This document shows, in pieces, positions 27,986 to 36,885 of a stretch of 64,000 nucleotides of DNA. Below the pieces are notes generated by a model. That model had not been told where the DNA came from. It saw nothing but the letters and a program-made list of their open reading frames with translations, and did not search any database. The translations under genes and the position numbers were made by a program. Origin of the DNA: Paenibacillus sp. (GTDB lineage: Bacteria; Bacillota; Bacilli; Paenibacillales; Paenibacillaceae); NCBI GenBank assembly GCA_031254035.1, contig JAIRVF010000156.1:1-64000 (forward strand), given 5' to 3'. The first letter of the stretch is position 1. Every line of letters starts with the position of its first letter.

Positions 27986-28544
27986 CGAGTGCTGATTCAG
28001 TTTACCTGGAATCAGTCACTCGCTATTTTCGCATTCCCCAGCCGGAACGTAGCTTCTAAGGCTACGACGTCTTCACGAGTGCTGATCCGCCTAATAGAAT
28101 CGGCCACTCGCCCTATCTCAATCCCGGCCAAAAAAGGCCGCCTCTGAAGCATGTACTACGTTCGCCCAAAAGCTTCCCGTAGGAAAACTATGATCCCATG
28201 TATCTCTAACGAAACTACAGATCGTTATTGCTTCAAAAAACTAGAGCAAAGTAATTCTAAAGAAACTACAGATCGTTATTTGGGATAAAGTCAGGCTTAG
28301 GTGGCACTATTAAGCATAATAGCGATACCCAGTTTCGTTAGAATTTCAAAAGGCCATTTTTGATGCAAATAGCGATACCACGTTTCGTTAGAGAATCAGC
28401 CGGAATACAATTTCCCAAACTACGATACCACGAGTGCTGATTCTGTTGATTAGAATTCAGTCACTCGTCCATTCTTCGTCAGACGCTTCCCGGAGTTCTT
28501 TGTCTTTGACGAGTGCTGATTCCACAATTAGAATCAGCCACTCG
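27986..28544. repeat. Four copies of a CGAGTGCTGATTC hairpin (family D)
   Basis: Hairpins at 27986-28022, 28076-28110, 28431-28467 and 28510-28544 share arms close to CGAGTGCTGATTC and GAATCAGCCACTCG with 8-12 base loops. Differences in the loop side and small arm changes show separate copies. They are irregularly spaced and none is followed by a long T run, so they are not simple terminators. Confidence 0.75.
28145..28397. repeat. Dispersed repeat family B, copy 1
   Basis: About 250 bases alignable with 57602-57859. Both start GAAGCATGTACT.CGTTCGCC, contain CCCGTAGGAAA, two direct CTAACGAAACTACAGATCG-type units and, in opposite orientation, AATAGCGATACC.AGTTTCGTTAG. The inward-facing TAACGAAAC/GTTTCGTTA arms make a long imperfect stem. 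Confidence 0.75.
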
Positions 28545-28689
28545 TCCCAAATTACCAAGCCGGAATGTAATTCCCAGCGTGCTTCCTTTGAAATCGTGTT
28601 ATGCCTTATTGCTTCAACGGAGCAGGCGGAATCATTCTGGAGAAGTGTTAGCGTTCGCCTTTGTCCCCGGATTCCAACCTTGTTACCTT

Positions 28690-28740
28690 AGTTAAAAGGA
28701 ATCCGGGGACAACAGCGATCGGAAGAATGATCCGTATGCG
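28690..28740. repeat. Inverted fragment of repeat family C
   Basis: ATCCGGGGACAACAGCGATC followed by GGAAGAATGATCCG is the reverse complement of the left part of the family C unit. A short palindrome (GTCCCCGGATTCC and GGAATCCGGGGAC) brackets 28664-28700. Confidence 0.6.
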
Positions 28741-28787
28741 GAGTGATGCACCCTCATTAACACGATTTCAACAGAAGCCGAGAGAAG

Positions 28788-29435
28788 TTACGTTTCCGGC
28801 ACTAACTCATACATCTGACCATACCTCTTCCCGTCCGTAAAAAACAGCCGTACATAATCGTTTTTGCCGACCTCGATAACCGGCAGCACATTGCGCCCGG
28901 CTTCAAAGTCTGTCACGAAAGGATACTGCGTGCCATCATCTTTGTTCGCCGGATAACTACCTTCCTTCTTCACATAGCAAAGCGCTTCTTTCGGGATGGA
29001 GATTTCCGTCGTGACCTTGATTTGCACCGACTTGTACTTCTGCAGCCAGCCACTTTTTTGGCGGATGGAGAACCATACCTTGGCTTTGCCAGTGCTGAAC
29101 TCCTTCCGATTGTGCCCGTCATGTTGGCGAATCAGCGCCGGTCCATCCTCCGTTTCAGTTGACGCATATATGGTATAAACAACTTTGCCGACCCCGTCGA
29201 TCCGATCATGGTAGCCGTTGCTCGCTTTATATTCGTTTCGGGTATACAGCTTTAACCTGCTCATATTCGGCCGTTTGGCGTCCGGCATCGGCTCTTCCCC
29301 TGCAATACTTCGTTCAATATAGACCGCTGTAATATCCTCTGGCCAGCGCCAGCGAAGAATGCAGCGGTCCCCATCCAACTGATGGGTCACACCGCGAATG
29401 AGCAGCGAGCTTATATCCGCATCGATAAACCTCAT
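28788..29435 (-). CDS. Beta-rich protein of unknown function encoded in the vWA/tubulin-like locus
   Basis: 215-aa soluble protein with no signal peptide or membrane span. Alternating strands (CILRWRWPEDITAVYIERS, VWFSIRQKSGWLQKYKSVQI, VIEVGKNDYVRLFFTDGKR) suggest one or two fibronectin/Ig-like sandwiches. I do not recognise a family with certainty. It starts 20 bp after the vWA stop with an AGGAGG site 10 bases before the ATG, and is the last gene of the five-gene block that begins at 38664. The context suggests an adaptor of the vWA membrane protein. Confidence 0.65.
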   Translation of the reverse strand: MRFIDADISSLLIRGVTHQLDGDRCILRWRWPEDITAVYIERSIAGEEPMPDAKRPNMSRLKLYTRNEYKASNGYHDRIDGVGKVVYTIYASTETEDGPALIRQHDGHNRKEFSTGKAKVWFSIRQKSGWLQKYKSVQIKVTTEISIPKEALCYVKKEGSYPANKDDGTQYPFVTDFEAGRNVLPVIEVGKNDYVRLFFTDGKRYGQMYELVPET

Positions 29436-29454
29436 CTTTCATTCGCCTCCTGTG

Positions 29455-30732
29455 TTAGAATCCTCTGCTGCTGTTATTTTTAGGGCGTCCCGCAAAACCC
29501 GTCTGCGAACGGCCGGCGGAACCCGGACGTTGCAGCCCGCTTTCGAGCTTGCCATTCTCTTTGACCGGTATCACAAGCGTGAACAAAGCCAGCACGCCTG
29601 CAAGCACCAGACAGGATAACAGGCGGATCATTGCATCCTTCCAGCCTTCGCCAGTCAAACCGAATTCGAGCATCAAGCCTGCCAGAAGCCCGGAAACCGT
29701 CCCCCCAACTCCAAAGCTGCGAGCCAGGTACCGGTTATCAAAGATAAGCCCGAGCGCGAGGCCGATGCCTGCACCGATCAGGGCCAAAGCGGCCACACGG
29801 AGAATCAGGTAAACGATGCTGTCTTCCAGCGGTCCCGTCCGTTTGGTGAGAAGCGTGCGTTCTCCCGTGTCCTGATAAATCTTTTGGAACACCACCGACA
29901 GATCATTGGCATTTTGCACATCGTAATACTGCCCGCCCGTTCCCTGAGCGATCTCTCTCAGCAGTCTCGAACCTTCAGCTTGCACCAGGCTGAGCCCGAT
30001 GGTGTTCACTTGGATATGCTTTTGCTTATACGGAGCGAGGGCCGTATTCAAGTCAACTTCGCTGAAGCCGTCGGAGAGCAGCACAACCATTGTCCCGCGG
30101 CCTTCGCCTTGATCCTTGATATGTTTCATTGTATCAGCTAAAGCCAAATTGATGTCGGTACCGCCATCCGTTGCGTCTAGCACATCAATTTCACGGATAA
30201 CCTTATCCTTTGCCGCCTGATCTTTCAGCTTAATAAAAGGCTGCAGTAATGTTGTCTCGTGATTAAAGGCCATAACGGCTACCCGGTTATCGCTATCCAT
30301 TCGGTCGATCATGTTCTTAGCTGCCGCGTAACGTCCGTTGTCCGGGTCGGTCTGTTGCATGCTGCCCGAGTTGTCGATGACAAGCGCAATATCCTTAACC
30401 GGTTTCGATCCGCCAGCATTGATTTCATACGCGAATTCAAGCCCTAGACCAAGCACGAAAATCATAACCAGTGTAGCTGGCACAACCAGCTTCCATGAAG
30501 TTCCCATGTAGCGTTGTTTCCAGGATGGGCCGTTCAAACGCGGTGAAATCATCTCCGCAATCAGACAAGATAGTCCGATAAACAAGGCTAGCAACCCAAA
30601 ATACAGGCCAATCACCACGATCCAGGGCCAATCACCGCCCCAGTTGTCCAAAATGACTTCCCCAACGGCAAAGCCAACAGCACCGCCGATTAGGCTAAAG
30701 AGCAGCATTAGCAAATTCAATTTTCGCTGCAT
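29455..30732 (-). CDS. Multi-span membrane protein with von Willebrand factor A domain
   Basis: 425 aa. Three spans (about residues 7-28, 36-58, 82-102) precede a vWA domain with an intact MIDAS (D120, S122, S124 in IDNSGSM, followed by DGGTD near 180 and VVLLSDGFSE near 205). Three or four more spans follow (about 305-400), then a basic Gly/Arg-rich tail. The positive loop at 60-81 suggests a cytoplasmic loop, placing the vWA domain outside. vWA domains bind protein ligands through a metal ion, so this is a likely sensor or docking subunit of the locus. It lies 36 bp after the 817-aa protein gene. Confidence 0.82.
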   Translation of the reverse strand: MQRKLNLLMLLFSLIGGAVGFAVGEVILDNWGGDWPWIVVIGLYFGLLALFIGLSCLIAEMISPRLNGPSWKQRYMGTSWKLVVPATLVMIFVLGLGLEFAYEINAGGSKPVKDIALVIDNSGSMQQTDPDNGRYAAAKNMIDRMDSDNRVAVMAFNHETTLLQPFIKLKDQAAKDKVIREIDVLDATDGGTDINLALADTMKHIKDQGEGRGTMVVLLSDGFSEVDLNTALAPYKQKHIQVNTIGLSLVQAEGSRLLREIAQGTGGQYYDVQNANDLSVVFQKIYQDTGERTLLTKRTGPLEDSIVYLILRVAALALIGAGIGLALGLIFDNRYLARSFGVGGTVSGLLAGLMLEFGLTGEGWKDAMIRLLSCLVLAGVLALFTLVIPVKENGKLESGLQRPGSAGRSQTGFAGRPKNNSSRGF

Positions 30733-30768
30733 ATCACATATTTCCTTTCCATAATAGAATGGGAGCTA

Positions 30769-33222
30769 TCACCTTAGCTCCGGTAGCCGTTCGGTTTCGA
30801 TGCCGTGGAATTCATAGCCGTTTTGGACGTACGTTTCATAATAGACTCTGCCATTACGGTAGTACATTAGATCCTCCAGATGAAATCCACCCATCATGTT
30901 CAGTTTTTCCACGCCGCTGCTGCGTTTCTCGTGAACGACACCCAGCTTGTAGATGCGGGAGGTTTCGTCTGCGGATTTTGCATACCGGATAAACTCACTT
31001 TCCGCATCACCGAAAAAGTACTTTTCCTCGTAACGGTGCTCTTGCGTATATTCCAGTAGACGCACATTGATGACCGCATTCTCCTCTAAGGTCCGGTACA
31101 GCTTTTTGAACAGCTCTTCTTTCGAAAGGACCTGCCTGTTGTTATAATCCGTTGTAACATTAGCACGGTTCAGCAGCTCTTCCTCAAAGGTTTGGTCCAA
31201 AGCGTCCGCCTCGAGCAGTTCCTTCCGGCACACCTCGATGAGACGCGCCAATATCCGTTTCCGGCCTTCATCTAAAAGCTCCGTGAAACTCCCCATGTAC
31301 CGTTCATCGAAAAAGATGCCTTCCCCGCGCCGGGATTCCACATCACACATCAATTCCTCTGTGACTACCCCGTAATATTCCATAATGTTCTGACCGATGT
31401 AATCATCGGCTGTTCGGATACTTGCGCGCGCCGTATTTAAAAGCGTATCCTGCAGCTCTTCAAGCACCAGCACCTTTTGTTTATACTCCGAATGTACCCT
31501 TTCCAGCTCTACCTCGTAATGACGGTAAAGGCCCAGCTCAGTTTCAAGCAGGAGAAGCTCCAGTTTCCGCTGATAGACCGTTTCGAAGAAATACCGGATA
31601 AAGCTGCGCACATTATGCTTCTCCATCAGCGGTCGCTTCGGAAAAGGCTGCTCTTCTACACGTTCCTCATAATAGCCAGCCAGCTGCGTCCGCTCGGAAT
31701 CCAGATGAGCTGACAGATCCCGGATGCGACTTTGCACCGCTTCGAGCACGCTGCCAGCGTTCCTTTCGTCGGTCCATTCAGCAATCCCGAAAATCGAAGC
31801 GCCGGACGACTCATTGAGACGGGTGCGTATCCAATCCCTTAGCCCTTCCCCGGCTTCCAGCTTCTGAAGCCGATGCGCAGCTTCCTGCACGTAATTGCCA
31901 TGAAAGTAAGCCTCACAGCCTCCGCCGAACAACGCTTCCTCCGCTTCGCGAATCGTCATGCGCTTTAAGGAGCTGTAACTTACCGGGTGCGTCATCATAC
32001 CAGTCATTTCGGCAATTTTGGCGCCATCCGGCACAATTCTTCCTGCCCGTTCCGTGACGGAAGCCGGGTCCAGGCCGAAAAATGACAGCTTCTCTTTCAT
32101 TCCCCAATCAGGCAGCCTTCGCATCCGCCGCAGCAGTCCGCTGTAAAAATGATACAGCACCGCAAGCGCAATCGACTCGTTAGGACGTTTCACGTGCGAG
32201 AATCCAGCTGAGACATAACCTTGCCGTCCGGATTCGGCCATAATGTTATTTTTAAAGGAGGTATTGTTATATCCTCCCGTATTCATTTCATAATGGTTTT
32301 CCTTTTGTTTACGGTTCTTCAACAGGCTGAGATGGCAAATGATTTCATTATTGCCCTGCATGCCGCTGGCCGCTGAAATGCCGCGCTCGTTTTTGTCGGA
32401 AAGCACATAAACGAGATCGAACAATGGTGCAGAGTGATGCGTTACAGGTATGGACAAGCCATCCTCCGTAACATGCAGCTTGGCAGAGAAACTGAAGTCC
32501 GGACTTTGCATCAGATCCAGCTCTCTCAAAAAGGCAACCCCCGCCGAGCTACCGTACCCGAACGCCTCCATCTGTTCCCGCTCGCTGATCAGAACGTACA
32601 GATCCATCTGCACCGACTTGAAGGACTGGCTGAAAATGGACTTAGCAAGCAGCGTAATTTCCGGTATGAACACATTAAGCGGGTCGTCGACCCGCGTAAT
32701 GACAGAGAGGTGAATACGGTCGAATGACGAATACAGCCTTCCGTAGTCCGCTATGTTATAGCTAAGCTGCCGCAGAGCACAGTTCAGTCCATAGAGCTGT
32801 TCCTCATTCCGGTAAAAGGATTGGTACAGCTCCTTCCGCAGCGTTTTGGCGTCATTCGCGGCCGGACATGGAGCCATCACAAAACGGCTCAAACGAAGCT
32901 CAGATTGTGGGGAACCGTCCGGATTTTCTTGTCCTAAGCGCAATCCTCCATTCAGAGCATCCAACTTCGCGGAAGCTCCACTTTGCGGAGCCGCCCCCGG
33001 TTCCACCGCTCCGGTTCCAACATGAAAATACATGACGCCTGCACTGTTATCCCATTTTCCATGGTTTATTTTCATTATGGGTTCAATCGCCCCCGCCGAC
33101 TTGTCACCGATGAAGAGAAACACGGCCGGGTAGTGGATGCTGCTCTGATCATCCCCCTTGCCCGACAGCTTATCCTGATCGGCGGCATAGTCCGCGGCGA
33201 ACCGCTGCATTAATTGGTCCAT
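30769..33222 (-). CDS. Large uncharacterised protein, possible degenerate tubulin-like partner
   Basis: 817 aa, no signal peptide or clear membrane span. I do not recognise it firmly. The arrangement of strands (FLFIGDKSAGAIEPIMK near 35-50, HLSVITRVDDPLNVFIPEIT near 180, VYVLSDKNERGIS near 280) parallels that of large tubulin-like proteins, but the Gly-rich nucleotide loops are missing. The C-terminal half is helical with long charged segments (about 480-700, coiled-coil-like). Its ATG follows the tubulin-like gene's stop within 3 bases, implying equal expression and probable complex formation. An alternative is an unrelated scaffold. Confidence 0.6.
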   Translation of the reverse strand: MDQLMQRFAADYAADQDKLSGKGDDQSSIHYPAVFLFIGDKSAGAIEPIMKINHGKWDNSAGVMYFHVGTGAVEPGAAPQSGASAKLDALNGGLRLGQENPDGSPQSELRLSRFVMAPCPAANDAKTLRKELYQSFYRNEEQLYGLNCALRQLSYNIADYGRLYSSFDRIHLSVITRVDDPLNVFIPEITLLAKSIFSQSFKSVQMDLYVLISEREQMEAFGYGSSAGVAFLRELDLMQSPDFSFSAKLHVTEDGLSIPVTHHSAPLFDLVYVLSDKNERGISAASGMQGNNEIICHLSLLKNRKQKENHYEMNTGGYNNTSFKNNIMAESGRQGYVSAGFSHVKRPNESIALAVLYHFYSGLLRRMRRLPDWGMKEKLSFFGLDPASVTERAGRIVPDGAKIAEMTGMMTHPVSYSSLKRMTIREAEEALFGGGCEAYFHGNYVQEAAHRLQKLEAGEGLRDWIRTRLNESSGASIFGIAEWTDERNAGSVLEAVQSRIRDLSAHLDSERTQLAGYYEERVEEQPFPKRPLMEKHNVRSFIRYFFETVYQRKLELLLLETELGLYRHYEVELERVHSEYKQKVLVLEELQDTLLNTARASIRTADDYIGQNIMEYYGVVTEELMCDVESRRGEGIFFDERYMGSFTELLDEGRKRILARLIEVCRKELLEADALDQTFEEELLNRANVTTDYNNRQVLSKEELFKKLYRTLEENAVINVRLLEYTQEHRYEEKYFFGDAESEFIRYAKSADETSRIYKLGVVHEKRSSGVEKLNMMGGFHLEDLMYYRNGRVYYETYVQNGYEFHGIETERLPELR

Positions 33223-33224
33223 CG

Positions 33225-36200
33225 TTATTTCAACCTTCTGCGAATGTCATTTAATTTGGAAGATACCTGCTTATAGAACTGATGACGTTCTTCCCCATCA
33301 GCCAGCTCCACCTTCTCGTATTCCAAGCGATCACGCGCATCGAGGAATGTCTCGGTCAACTCTTCCAGCTTGGCAAGCAGCGGGGAGATGTCCTCAGAAG
33401 CTGTCAGATCGTTATCCCGGCGGGAAGCTTTGCGAAGCAGCGTGGTGCGGCTTCTCTCATCCAGTCCGCGGAAATGATTGTAGACCTCGTACTCCACATA
33501 ATTGACACTTTTCATGAGATTCGCGAAAGGTTCCCAGGATTCTTCCTCTGGGTCGCGATCATACACATACAACGCACCTTTTTTGCAGATCGTTCCGGTG
33601 TACATCGCTTCGATAAAATGATCCAGCCACTTCTCTTCGTCCTGATTTTGGCTGATCACTTGTTCAAGCTCCTGCAGCTTGGCCGCAATCGCTTGATACT
33701 TCGCCAATTCGGCGCGCATGCGCGTAATTTGCTCTGGTGAACGGATCAGGTTTTCCTTGGCCATCTCCTCGTTGATGCTTCCGAAAATATCCTTTGACCC
33801 TTCCTGTTCAAGTCCGCCTTCCAGCAGAAGCTTCAGCTCGATCGCGGCGCGCTTCACCTCGCCAAGATTTGGCTTGGCAGCCCCAAGCTGCATATCAAAT
33901 GCGCGCAAAACGCCATCCAGGTCAAAAGGCTTGGTATGGATAACCGCAAAGCGGTTGCTCGTATTATGGTCAATGTCTTTTTCCACAACGGCCTTGTAAA
34001 CCAGCGCCTGATCGAATTCGGCACGAACGCGGGCATTGTAGCTCTGAACCCGCGTATTGACGTAGGCTTCACCCCAGGATTTTTCCGGGATCGGCGAAGG
34101 CAGATACGTCCAATTGGCGCGGTCGGTTTGCACCAGGTGACGCCCGACGCCTTCCTTGTCGAGAATCGTGCGCTCATAGCTTTCCTCAAACACTTTCAGC
34201 GGCGTATAGACGAAAAGCGGTACGCCATTTTTCGTGTTCAACCAGAAAATCCGATTCTTCACTTCACTTTCCTTCACCGTAAAATGCGACTTGCCGACCG
34301 AGTTATTTTGATAGTTACGGATCCCTTTCAGGATGCTCGGCGCTTGCACTGGTACGGACACAAACCCCCAGGAAGGGAAGTACAGGTTGCCTGCGCTGTT
34401 GCTCAGATGGAATACCGGAACGGCCTCTTCGTCCAGCTTGCTGGCAATATTGCGCTCCACGAACTTTTCGATGGAATCCTCCTGACCGAACTTCATCACC
34501 AGGAAATCCTCCATGGATTTCGTAATCAGATCGCCGAATTTCTCTGTCAGGAAGTCCGAGATCGAGCTCACGATATCAATTTCCTGCTCCTTGATCCACT
34601 GGTTGGAATGCTGCAGCAGCTCCCCAGCAAAATCACGGATCAGATCTTCCACGTCCTTCTGCTCCATCATCCGGTTGATGACCTTGGAAATGTCCGGCAC
34701 ACTGACGATGTTCCAGTAATAGGTTTTGTTGCCCTTGTGATCCTGCTGCTCTTCGCCGCTCAGGAGGATGTCCCCGTTTTTGGCAAAGATCGCGTTCAAT
34801 GCGTTCAAAATTTCGGTATATACGTTATAAATGCGATTATTTTCCTGGTTCAAAAGATCATACAAATCCTCGTAAAACTCGATCATTTGCTCGGTGCGCT
34901 CCACGTCCGCCATCAACCAGTACTCGTTGATTTTGGCTTCAATGTAGACGTTTTTCTTCTTATCCTTCGAGACGAATGCGCTCTTCGCGTCGCCGAGACG
35001 GTCATTGGCCTGCTCTCTTGCCGCTTCAATGTCACGCGGAATGCGGGTCAGATTTTCGCGTAGCGCCTCGATGTAGGACAACAGCATTTTCAGAAGGCAG
35101 AAGCCCTTTTCTGTATACAAGAGGCGCGATACATAAAACGGCCCTTGCTCCGGATGCAGAAAGATGCGGCGGATCTGGTCGCTGAATTGCTCGACGATTT
35201 CGCCAGGCAGCTGTTTCTTCGCTTTGATGTATTCCTCGCGGGCACGAGCCAGGAAGTTTTGTTCCAGCTCCGTGTCCATATTGATGACCTGATTTTTCAC
35301 CACGTTCGTGTAGCTCAGCCGTTCGCTGTTCTGATAGCCTGGCAGCGGCTCTGGTACGCGGGATTCAAAGGTTTTCATCATGGTGTCGAGATCTATGCCC
35401 AGCTTGCGAGCGAATTTCTCAACATCCTCCTGGCTTGGCGCTTTCTCGAACATCGTTTCCATTTTGCCGAACAGGCGGAACGCCAGATAGGTCGTCATCT
35501 CCTCGATCGGCAACACCGCGGAAGACGCGCCGATAATGTTGTAATCATAGTTGGCTGGGTACGCTTTGTTCATCTGCGCGATATTTGTCCGGATGTTGCT
35601 GATATAGTCATGGATGGCGAACTCTTCACCCGACTGCTTTTCTTCGCTGGCCATGAAGTTCGTAATATTCTCTGCGGTTACGTTCATGCAGTAGTCGTAC
35701 GCATTTTCCAGCAGCTTGCCTTCGGTATTCGTCGCTGAAATGAGATGACACAGGTTAAACGGAGGCAGCGGCGAGTTCACCGACAGGATGTTGCCGTACT
35801 GCTGTTTGAAGCGCTCACTCCGCGCATCGACGTTCATCCAGTAATCAAGCTCTTTGAGGGCCGCATAGCCATTTTTCTTAATGTATTCACGCGTATGCTC
35901 ACTCAGACTCTTGTTGGACAGATTTACATCCGGCGTAAACAGGTAACCGAGCGTATTGACGCGGTCAATTCCAGCAGAGCCGTGGTCACGTTCGATAATG
36001 CCTCGGACAATATAGGCGATATCCAGGAAGCATCCGCTTCCGGTACCGCCGGAGAGACCGGTAAGCAGGAATACCATCAGCTTTTTGTTGGTGCCGACGG
36101 ACAAAGTTTTGATCTTTTTGTCGATGGCTTGCACGACCTGGTTAATCTTCGTGAACAGCAGCAAACGTCCCGCCTGACGCACGCCGGCTGCGCCATTCAT

Positions 36201-36614
36201 GCCGTCCGTAATGCTGAGCTCCGGAGATAACCAATCTGTAATATAAGGCTCCAAAATGCTGCGGTTTTGCAGCAGCCCGCCGATTTCAGCGTTGGACAAA
36301 AGCACGAATTCGTTGATGGAATCGAGTCCCACACCTTTATAACGTTTGTTGCGGTCCTGTTCGTTCGTTTCAAAAGCAAGGAACTCCACATTATCCGGTT
36401 TCTCCATTTTCTTCTTGGAAAGCGGGTCCTCTGGCAGTTTAAATCGACGGTTGATCTGGTATTTCAGACGCAGCAACGCGTCGATCCCTGTACCACCAAG
36501 GCCTATAATGAGAATCGGATTGTCGATCGTATCGACCCGGATTTTCTCGCTGACGATCCCTCCGCCCAGCGATACATCGAGCTGCTGTATATGTTCTCTT
36601 ACTACCGGTTTCAT
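33225..36614 (-). CDS. Tubulin/FtsZ-like GTPase, very large variant
   Basis: 1129-aa cytoplasmic protein. Residues 30-250 show a tubulin-type nucleotide fold: ILIIGLGGTGIDALLRLK (about 35-52), the FLAFETNEQD strand, and the signature loop LSGGTGSGCFLDIA near 188, equal to the T4 loop of FtsZ and tubulin. The remaining 850 residues are mostly helical with charged stretches. This resembles the family called 'tubulin-like' that occurs beside vWA and GTPase genes rather than cell-division FtsZ. It may polymerise with GTP and drive or organise the membrane partners. Preceded by a family C repeat and the second vWA gene. Confidence 0.82.
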   Translation of the reverse strand: MKPVVREHIQQLDVSLGGGIVSEKIRVDTIDNPILIIGLGGTGIDALLRLKYQINRRFKLPEDPLSKKKMEKPDNVEFLAFETNEQDRNKRYKGVGLDSINEFVLLSNAEIGGLLQNRSILEPYITDWLSPELSITDGMNGAAGVRQAGRLLLFTKINQVVQAIDKKIKTLSVGTNKKLMVFLLTGLSGGTGSGCFLDIAYIVRGIIERDHGSAGIDRVNTLGYLFTPDVNLSNKSLSEHTREYIKKNGYAALKELDYWMNVDARSERFKQQYGNILSVNSPLPPFNLCHLISATNTEGKLLENAYDYCMNVTAENITNFMASEEKQSGEEFAIHDYISNIRTNIAQMNKAYPANYDYNIIGASSAVLPIEEMTTYLAFRLFGKMETMFEKAPSQEDVEKFARKLGIDLDTMMKTFESRVPEPLPGYQNSERLSYTNVVKNQVINMDTELEQNFLARAREEYIKAKKQLPGEIVEQFSDQIRRIFLHPEQGPFYVSRLLYTEKGFCLLKMLLSYIEALRENLTRIPRDIEAAREQANDRLGDAKSAFVSKDKKKNVYIEAKINEYWLMADVERTEQMIEFYEDLYDLLNQENNRIYNVYTEILNALNAIFAKNGDILLSGEEQQDHKGNKTYYWNIVSVPDISKVINRMMEQKDVEDLIRDFAGELLQHSNQWIKEQEIDIVSSISDFLTEKFGDLITKSMEDFLVMKFGQEDSIEKFVERNIASKLDEEAVPVFHLSNSAGNLYFPSWGFVSVPVQAPSILKGIRNYQNNSVGKSHFTVKESEVKNRIFWLNTKNGVPLFVYTPLKVFEESYERTILDKEGVGRHLVQTDRANWTYLPSPIPEKSWGEAYVNTRVQSYNARVRAEFDQALVYKAVVEKDIDHNTSNRFAVIHTKPFDLDGVLRAFDMQLGAAKPNLGEVKRAAIELKLLLEGGLEQEGSKDIFGSINEEMAKENLIRSPEQITRMRAELAKYQAIAAKLQELEQVISQNQDEEKWLDHFIEAMYTGTICKKGALYVYDRDPEEESWEPFANLMKSVNYVEYEVYNHFRGLDERSRTTLLRKASRRDNDLTASEDISPLLAKLEELTETFLDARDRLEYEKVELADGEERHQFYKQVSSKLNDIRRRLK

Positions 36615-36647
36615 AGTTTTCCCTCCTGAGAATATCCCTAGGTTTTT

Positions 36648-36878
36648 TGCTCAACATTGAAATTGTTTCTTGATATTATGCGAGGTGGTCGCTACAGTTA
36701 CGGATCGTTCCTCCGATCGCTGTTGTCTCCAAATTTCTTGATTTTGTTTTTTTAAAGGTGGAAATTCGGAGACAGCTTATGCTTCCGATGCTAGCTTTCC
36801 TGCGGAAAGCTTTTAGTCGAACGCTGCCGCTTCTTCAGATCGATTCCGTCCCCTCCGCTTTTTTCGCCTTTTTCCAAG
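36648..36878. repeat. Dispersed repeat family C, main copy 2
   Basis: Matches 27373-27610 over its whole length with scattered changes. It fills the whole gap between the secreted vWA gene and the tubulin-like gene, so any promoter for the tubulin-like gene lies in or overlaps this unit. Confidence 0.75.
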
Positions 36879-36885
36879 AACGCAC

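Larger units (their letters stand above)
27227..28787. other. 1.56-kb gene-free, repeat-packed region inside the GTPase/tubulin-like locus
   Basis: I find no supportable gene. The interval consists largely of dispersed repeats: units of family C (27268-27360, 27373-27610, 27650-27745, and an inverted fragment at 28690-28740), four family D hairpins (27986-28544) and one family B copy (28145-28397). The short open frames here are accidental and differ between repeat copies. The promoter of the GTPase-GAP1 pair must lie at its left end. Confidence 0.7.

Noticed and set aside
27986..28544. Possible CRISPR-like array
   Set aside because: The four units are hairpins with irregular spacing (about 54-320 bases) and no uniform spacers; no cas gene is present.
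27403..28695. Several open frames of 60-100 codons in the gene-free stretch
   Set aside because: They lie within repeat families, are not kept between repeat copies and lack ribosome sites.
33936..35063. 375-codon open frame on the plus strand, opposite the tubulin-like gene
   Set aside because: It is antisense to a clear GTPase gene with recognisable motifs, has no ribosome site, and its translation has no domain signature. It is a codon-bias shadow.
35145..35738. 197-codon open frame on the plus strand
   Set aside because: Also a shadow of the tubulin-like gene; no motif and no start signal.
33225..36614. Classification of the tubulin-like protein as cell-division FtsZ
   Set aside because: It is about three times the length of FtsZ, lacks FtsZ's compact second domain pattern, and is embedded among vWA genes instead of the division cluster.
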